Shown: in pieces, positions 23,397 through 25,927 of the stretch
Layout of the letters: each line of letters starts with the position of its first letter
Numbering within the stretch: position 1 is the stretch's first letter
Assembly: GCA_050303435.1 (NCBI GenBank)
Contig: JBNLBT010000042.1
Span: 1 to 25,927, forward strand
Origin: JBNLBT01 sp050303435
Lineage (GTDB): Bacteria; Pseudomonadota; Gammaproteobacteria; Xanthomonadales; Marinicellaceae
Direction of reading: 5' to 3'
Length of the DNA stretch: 25,927 nucleotides
The notes under the pieces: model-generated
Database searches by the model: none
Told to the model about the DNA's origin: nothing
What the model saw: only the letters and a program-made list of their open reading frames with translations
Translations under genes and position numbers: made by a program

Positions 23397-24337
23397 ACCC
23401 ACGGGACGACAAAGACCTGATCGATGCCTTGATGCGCGATGGCGCAAGCGAGGTGCCACCGCCGGCCCTGGACCGTGTGATCAAACAGGCCGCGCGCGAC
23501 GCGGTGCGCAAAAAGCCGCGGCGCTGGATGTTGCCGCTGGCCTCAGCGGCGGCGATCAGTCTGACGGTGTTGCTGGTGATCAACAATCGCCACCTCGCCT
23601 TGCCCTCACCGCAGTCGGCCGAGTCTGTGCTGCTTGAAGAAGCACCCAAAAGGGCCGCGCGCAAAGCCGATGCGGCACCCGCCCCCATGGCCCGCGGGGA
23701 AATCAAAGGCAGCAAAGAAGAAGAAGAATCCAGCGAGGCACGGCCGACACAAGAGTCACCCGGCCGAGTGTCATCACAGACACAACCGGAGCCGGCCATG
23801 CCAGCACCTGCCGCCGTCGAGGCCGATTCCGAGGTGCTGGCCGATCGCTTCACAACGGACGCGCTGGGCGGCAGTCTGGCCGGCCTGAATCATCCGGCAC
23901 CGTCCAAACCCGCCGAATCCGCAGTCGAAGAAGAAATGCAAGCCACACCGGCTGAGCCCCTGCAAGAGAGCCGGCAGCGCATGGCGGATGCAAGCGACGA
24001 TGATGCTGCGACAATGAAACTTAAGGACAACGCAGCGGCCGTCCCGGCCACTACAACGACAGACAAAAGACGGGATCAACTGAATCAACTCATAGAACAC
24101 AAGCCCACACAAGAAGACCTGACGCATTGGTTGACGGCCTTGCAGGCCCAGGAGGATGAAACCCTGTATTGGCAAACCATCAATGACCGACTGCGTCTAT
24201 GGCTGGCAAAGGGCCAGGATGCGCGTGCGCAGCGATTGTTTGAATTGTTGCAACAGCGACACCCGCAACTGACCGATGAAACCTTGCACAGCTGGCTGGA
24301 CGCGCAAGCGCCCGAGCGCGCGGAAAATAACCACTGA
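23393..24337 (+). CDS. Single-pass anti-sigma-like membrane protein with long disordered periplasmic region
   Basis: 314 aa. The cytoplasmic N-terminus (1-44, MNPRDDKDLIDALMRDGASEV at its start) is followed by a transmembrane helix (about 45-64) and a long Ala/Pro/Glu/Ser-rich, probably disordered segment (70-225). A helical C-terminal domain (about 226-314, LNQLIEHKPTQEDLTHWLTAL…) completes it. Overlap with the ECF sigma gene and this topology make it the likely cognate anti-sigma factor. No zinc-binding motif is present. The C-terminal helices could be the sensor. It ends only 10 bp from the stop of the convergent PepSY gene, with no terminator between. Confidence 0.72.
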   Translation: MNPRDDKDLIDALMRDGASEVPPPALDRVIKQAARDAVRKKPRRWMLPLASAAAISLTVLLVINNRHLALPSPQSAESVLLEEAPKRAARKADAAPAPMARGEIKGSKEEEESSEARPTQESPGRVSSQTQPEPAMPAPAAVEADSEVLADRFTTDALGGSLAGLNHPAPSKPAESAVEEEMQATPAEPLQESRQRMADASDDDAATMKLKDNAAAVPATTTTDKRRDQLNQLIEHKPTQEDLTHWLTALQAQEDETLYWQTINDRLRLWLAKGQDARAQRLFELLQQRHPQLTDETLHSWLDAQAPERAENNH

Positions 24338-24347
24338 ATGGATGGAC

Positions 24348-25088
24348 TCAGGCGCTCCTGCGACGGCGGCGATTCAGGCTGTTTTGCACAAACAGGGTAA
24401 CGCCACTGAGCACCGTCACCAAGCCAAGAAGGGCTGAAATGTACAGCAAGGGGTGATTGAAATCGTCGCGTTCGCTGTAATCCATGATGTGCAGCATCCA
24501 GAAAAAATCAAACCAGCGCCACAAGCCGCTGCGCACCGCCACCACCTGACCGCTGTTGGCGGACACATACACCGTGGTTTCGCTGGCATCGTCAATGCGC
24601 ACCCGCCACAGCGGTGCGGCGCGTCCGCGCGCTTCCATCGGCACGTCGTTCTCGAGCCACTCCACAGCGACGATCTCGCCTTCACCCAGGTACGCCGCGC
24701 GCACCAGAGCCGCCGCAGCGTCTTGCCCGATCGGGCTCAATGGCCGGCCGTCTGTGGCGTCGTACAGCGCCTTAAATCCATCGCCTGAGACCCGATACAC
24801 CGGCCGTCCCAGCCAACTCACCCATTCGACGGTGTGCACGGTGCGATCACGCAACTGCGGAGCCAGATCCTGCGGCGGCAACAAACCAGTCGGCCAGTTC
24901 AGCGGTTGTTCAGTTGCAGCGATCAAATGGTCGCCATGCACCGCGTCAATGTTGGAGAAACTCATGAAAAAACCGCTGGCCATCCACAGCAGCATCTGCG
25001 CAGCGATGACGATGGCCAACCATTTGTGAAACAGCCGAACAAAACGTCGTGACGACGACGCGCGCCGCTTCACCGGTTCATGCTGCAT
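24348..25088 (-). CDS. PepSY domain membrane protein
   Basis: 246 aa. The first helix (about 17-43) carries RFVRLFHKWLAIVIAAQMLLW, typical of PepSY-associated transmembrane proteins. PepSY-like segments follow in the periplasm (about 120-190, …RVRIDDASETTVYVSANSGQVVAV). FWMLHIMDYSERDDFNHPLL then leads into a second helix (about 213-236) and a basic tail. It is shorter than full PepSY_TM iron-reductase-like proteins, which have four helices. The histidines in LFHKW and LHIMDY are reminiscent of that family, so a redox or metal link is possible but unproven. It starts 9 bp after the zapG stop, so the two are likely co-transcribed. The ribosome site is weak. Confidence 0.8.
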   Translation of the reverse strand: MQHEPVKRRASSSRRFVRLFHKWLAIVIAAQMLLWMASGFFMSFSNIDAVHGDHLIAATEQPLNWPTGLLPPQDLAPQLRDRTVHTVEWVSWLGRPVYRVSGDGFKALYDATDGRPLSPIGQDAAAALVRAAYLGEGEIVAVEWLENDVPMEARGRAAPLWRVRIDDASETTVYVSANSGQVVAVRSGLWRWFDFFWMLHIMDYSERDDFNHPLLYISALLGLVTVLSGVTLFVQNSLNRRRRRSA

Positions 25089-25097
25089 GGTTCAGAT

Positions 25098-25454
25098 TCA
25101 ATCCTTGCCAGGCGATTTGTTGCTCGGCGGTTCGGCCGATTCAGGCTTTTGCAGATAGGTGAGTGTCACCGAACGCTGTCGACGATTTTCAATCTGTGCA
25201 TTGATCTGCTCATCGCTCAAAAGTGAGCGTGCGCTGTCATTGAGATGCTCAAAGACCTTGCGATAGCTTTCGGTGAGTCCGTCGATCAGATCGGCGGTCT
25301 GGGCAAAATGCGATTCCACTTGTTGCTGATATTCTGCCAGTTGTTTCTTGACGCTGGCATCCGATTGTTGAGAGGCGTTGCCACGCATCAGCAGAAACAC
25401 CACCAATCCACCAATGGCCAGTCCTGCGGCCGCCACCATCACATATTCAATCAT
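25098..25454 (-). CDS. zapG: ZapG/YhcB family (DUF1043) inner-membrane protein
   Basis: 118 aa. One N-terminal transmembrane helix (about 3-23) is followed by a coiled coil (KKQLAEYQQQVESHFAQTADLIDGLTESYRKVFEHL), and then a conserved LL-containing segment and a disordered tail. This matches YhcB/ZapG of E. coli in size (about 130 aa), topology and the conserved QVExHFxxTADL…YxxVyxHL pattern. In E. coli it is an inner-membrane protein linked to cell division and envelope growth. GAG lies 8 nt before the ATG. Its usual presence in gammaproteobacteria supports the taxonomic guess. Confidence 0.85.
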   Translation of the reverse strand: MIEYVMVAAAGLAIGGLVVFLLMRGNASQQSDASVKKQLAEYQQQVESHFAQTADLIDGLTESYRKVFEHLNDSARSLLSDEQINAQIENRRQRSVTLTYLQKPESAEPPSNKSPGKD

Positions 25455-25499
25455 AAATTTTTCTCATCAGTGTTCAGTCAAATGGGTCATTCGTCTGCG

Positions 25500-25927
25500 T
25501 CAGGGCAACGCCTCGCGCCAGGCGTTGCGGTGCTTGAAGGCGTGCAGGCGTTTGATGAAATCAACGCAGTAGTCCTGCATGTCCTGGGCAGCGATGTACG
25601 CGTCCAGCTCGGTTGCATCGGCCGATTCCAGCGGCAGTGCCTGATCTGGCGATTCAATGTCACACACCGAAGACACCACCCAGGCCTGGATGTCCACGGC
25701 GTCATTGAATTCCGAGATTTCTGCCAGCACCGCGGCTTTGGTGTCCCAATACGCCCACGGCATCGGTTCGTCGTTGCCGTATTGGGCCTCCAGCCGTGAA
25801 AAAATGCGCCACGCGCGTTCACCGTTGCGGCAGGATTTTTCAGGCAGAGTGGCCAGCATCCAGGCGTGGTCATTGAACGCGGAGCGCACGTCGCGCAATT
25901 GCGCCTCATCCAACATCCGGTAGGCGG
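25500..25927 (-). CDS. C-terminal part of a TPR-like protein, cut by the window edge
   Basis: The frame is open to the window end (AYR precedes the first ATG at 25914-25916), so the gene probably begins outside and at least 142 residues are visible. The stretch FNDHAWMLATLPEKSCRNGERA, then YWDTKAAVLAEISEFNDAV, follows the pattern of the degenerate TPR tail common in bacterial TPR proteins (AWxLAT…RdGxrA…xDTxAAxyAExGxFxxAv). The last 60 residues are not recognised. It lies 45 bp upstream of zapG on the same strand and may share its operon. Function unknown; TPR proteins usually act as scaffolds. Confidence 0.6.
   Translation of the reverse strand, partial: AYRMLDEAQLRDVRSAFNDHAWMLATLPEKSCRNGERAWRIFSRLEAQYGNDEPMPWAYWDTKAAVLAEISEFNDAVDIQAWVVSSVCDIESPDQALPLESADATELDAYIAAQDMQDYCVDFIKRLHAFKHRNAWREALP

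Noticed and set aside
1..25927. CRISPR array, prophage, insertion sequence or toxin-antitoxin pair
   Set aside because: No regular spaced repeats, no transposase, integrase or phage structural motifs, and no terminal inverted repeats were found by reading.

Overview
The window looks like a chromosomal segment of a gammaproteobacterium. This rests on a ZapG/YhcB (DUF1043) homologue, a DUF3301 protein, a PpnN/YgdH nucleosidase of the E. coli architecture, and an E. coli-type NADP isocitrate dehydrogenase. Surface peptidases (M16, M13) and a YfbK-like von Willebrand lipoprotein fit a free-living aquatic or soil lineage, perhaps near Xanthomonadales/Lysobacterales; that finer placement is a guess. 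No phage, transposase, CRISPR array or integron is visible. Genes are tightly packed, with many ATGA stop/start overlaps.

Layout. (1) 152-226: tRNA-Val(GAC), minus strand, with an intrinsic terminator just upstream. (2) 377-2440, minus: a three-gene stress-type operon of ECF sigma factor, single-pass anti-sigma-like protein and exported double-PDZ protein. Upstream are a promoter with an inverted repeat and about 510 bp without a gene. (3) 2953-8855: an envelope glycan locus. A GT4 glycosyltransferase (minus) diverges from a translationally coupled GT2 / DUF2304 / GT4 trio (plus). Converging on the trio is a coupled pair on the minus strand: a membrane protein of unknown function and a polytopic GT-C-like transferase. 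(4) 8913-10157: icd, with a recognisable promoter whose -10 box lies between the arms of an inverted repeat. (5) 10329-11701, plus: a tail-anchored protein with two degenerate FHA-like domains, followed by a very small RIO/Kdo-type protein kinase. This pair is the least conventional module here. (6) 11772-16674, minus: M16 peptidase, ppnN and msrA. (7) 16750-20957, plus: DUF3301 protein coupled to an MsbA-like ABC exporter, then an M13 metallopeptidase lipoprotein. (8) 21114-24337, plus: VWA lipoprotein, second ECF sigma factor and second anti-sigma-like membrane protein. (9) 24348-25927, minus: PepSY membrane protein, zapG and the 3' end of a TPR-like gene that runs off the window.

How the parts may work together. 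Two independent ECF systems each pair sigma and membrane anti-sigma by overlapping genes, and each adds a cell-envelope protein (PDZ or VWA) that could sense or tune the signal. The glycosyltransferases, ABC exporter, peptidases and MsrA are also envelope-facing or protein-quality functions. The FHA/kinase pair is a candidate phospho-signalling unit. No single large undescribed system is proven. The FHA-like/mini-kinase pair, the double-PDZ third gene of the ECF operon and the unknown partner of the GT-C protein are the best leads.
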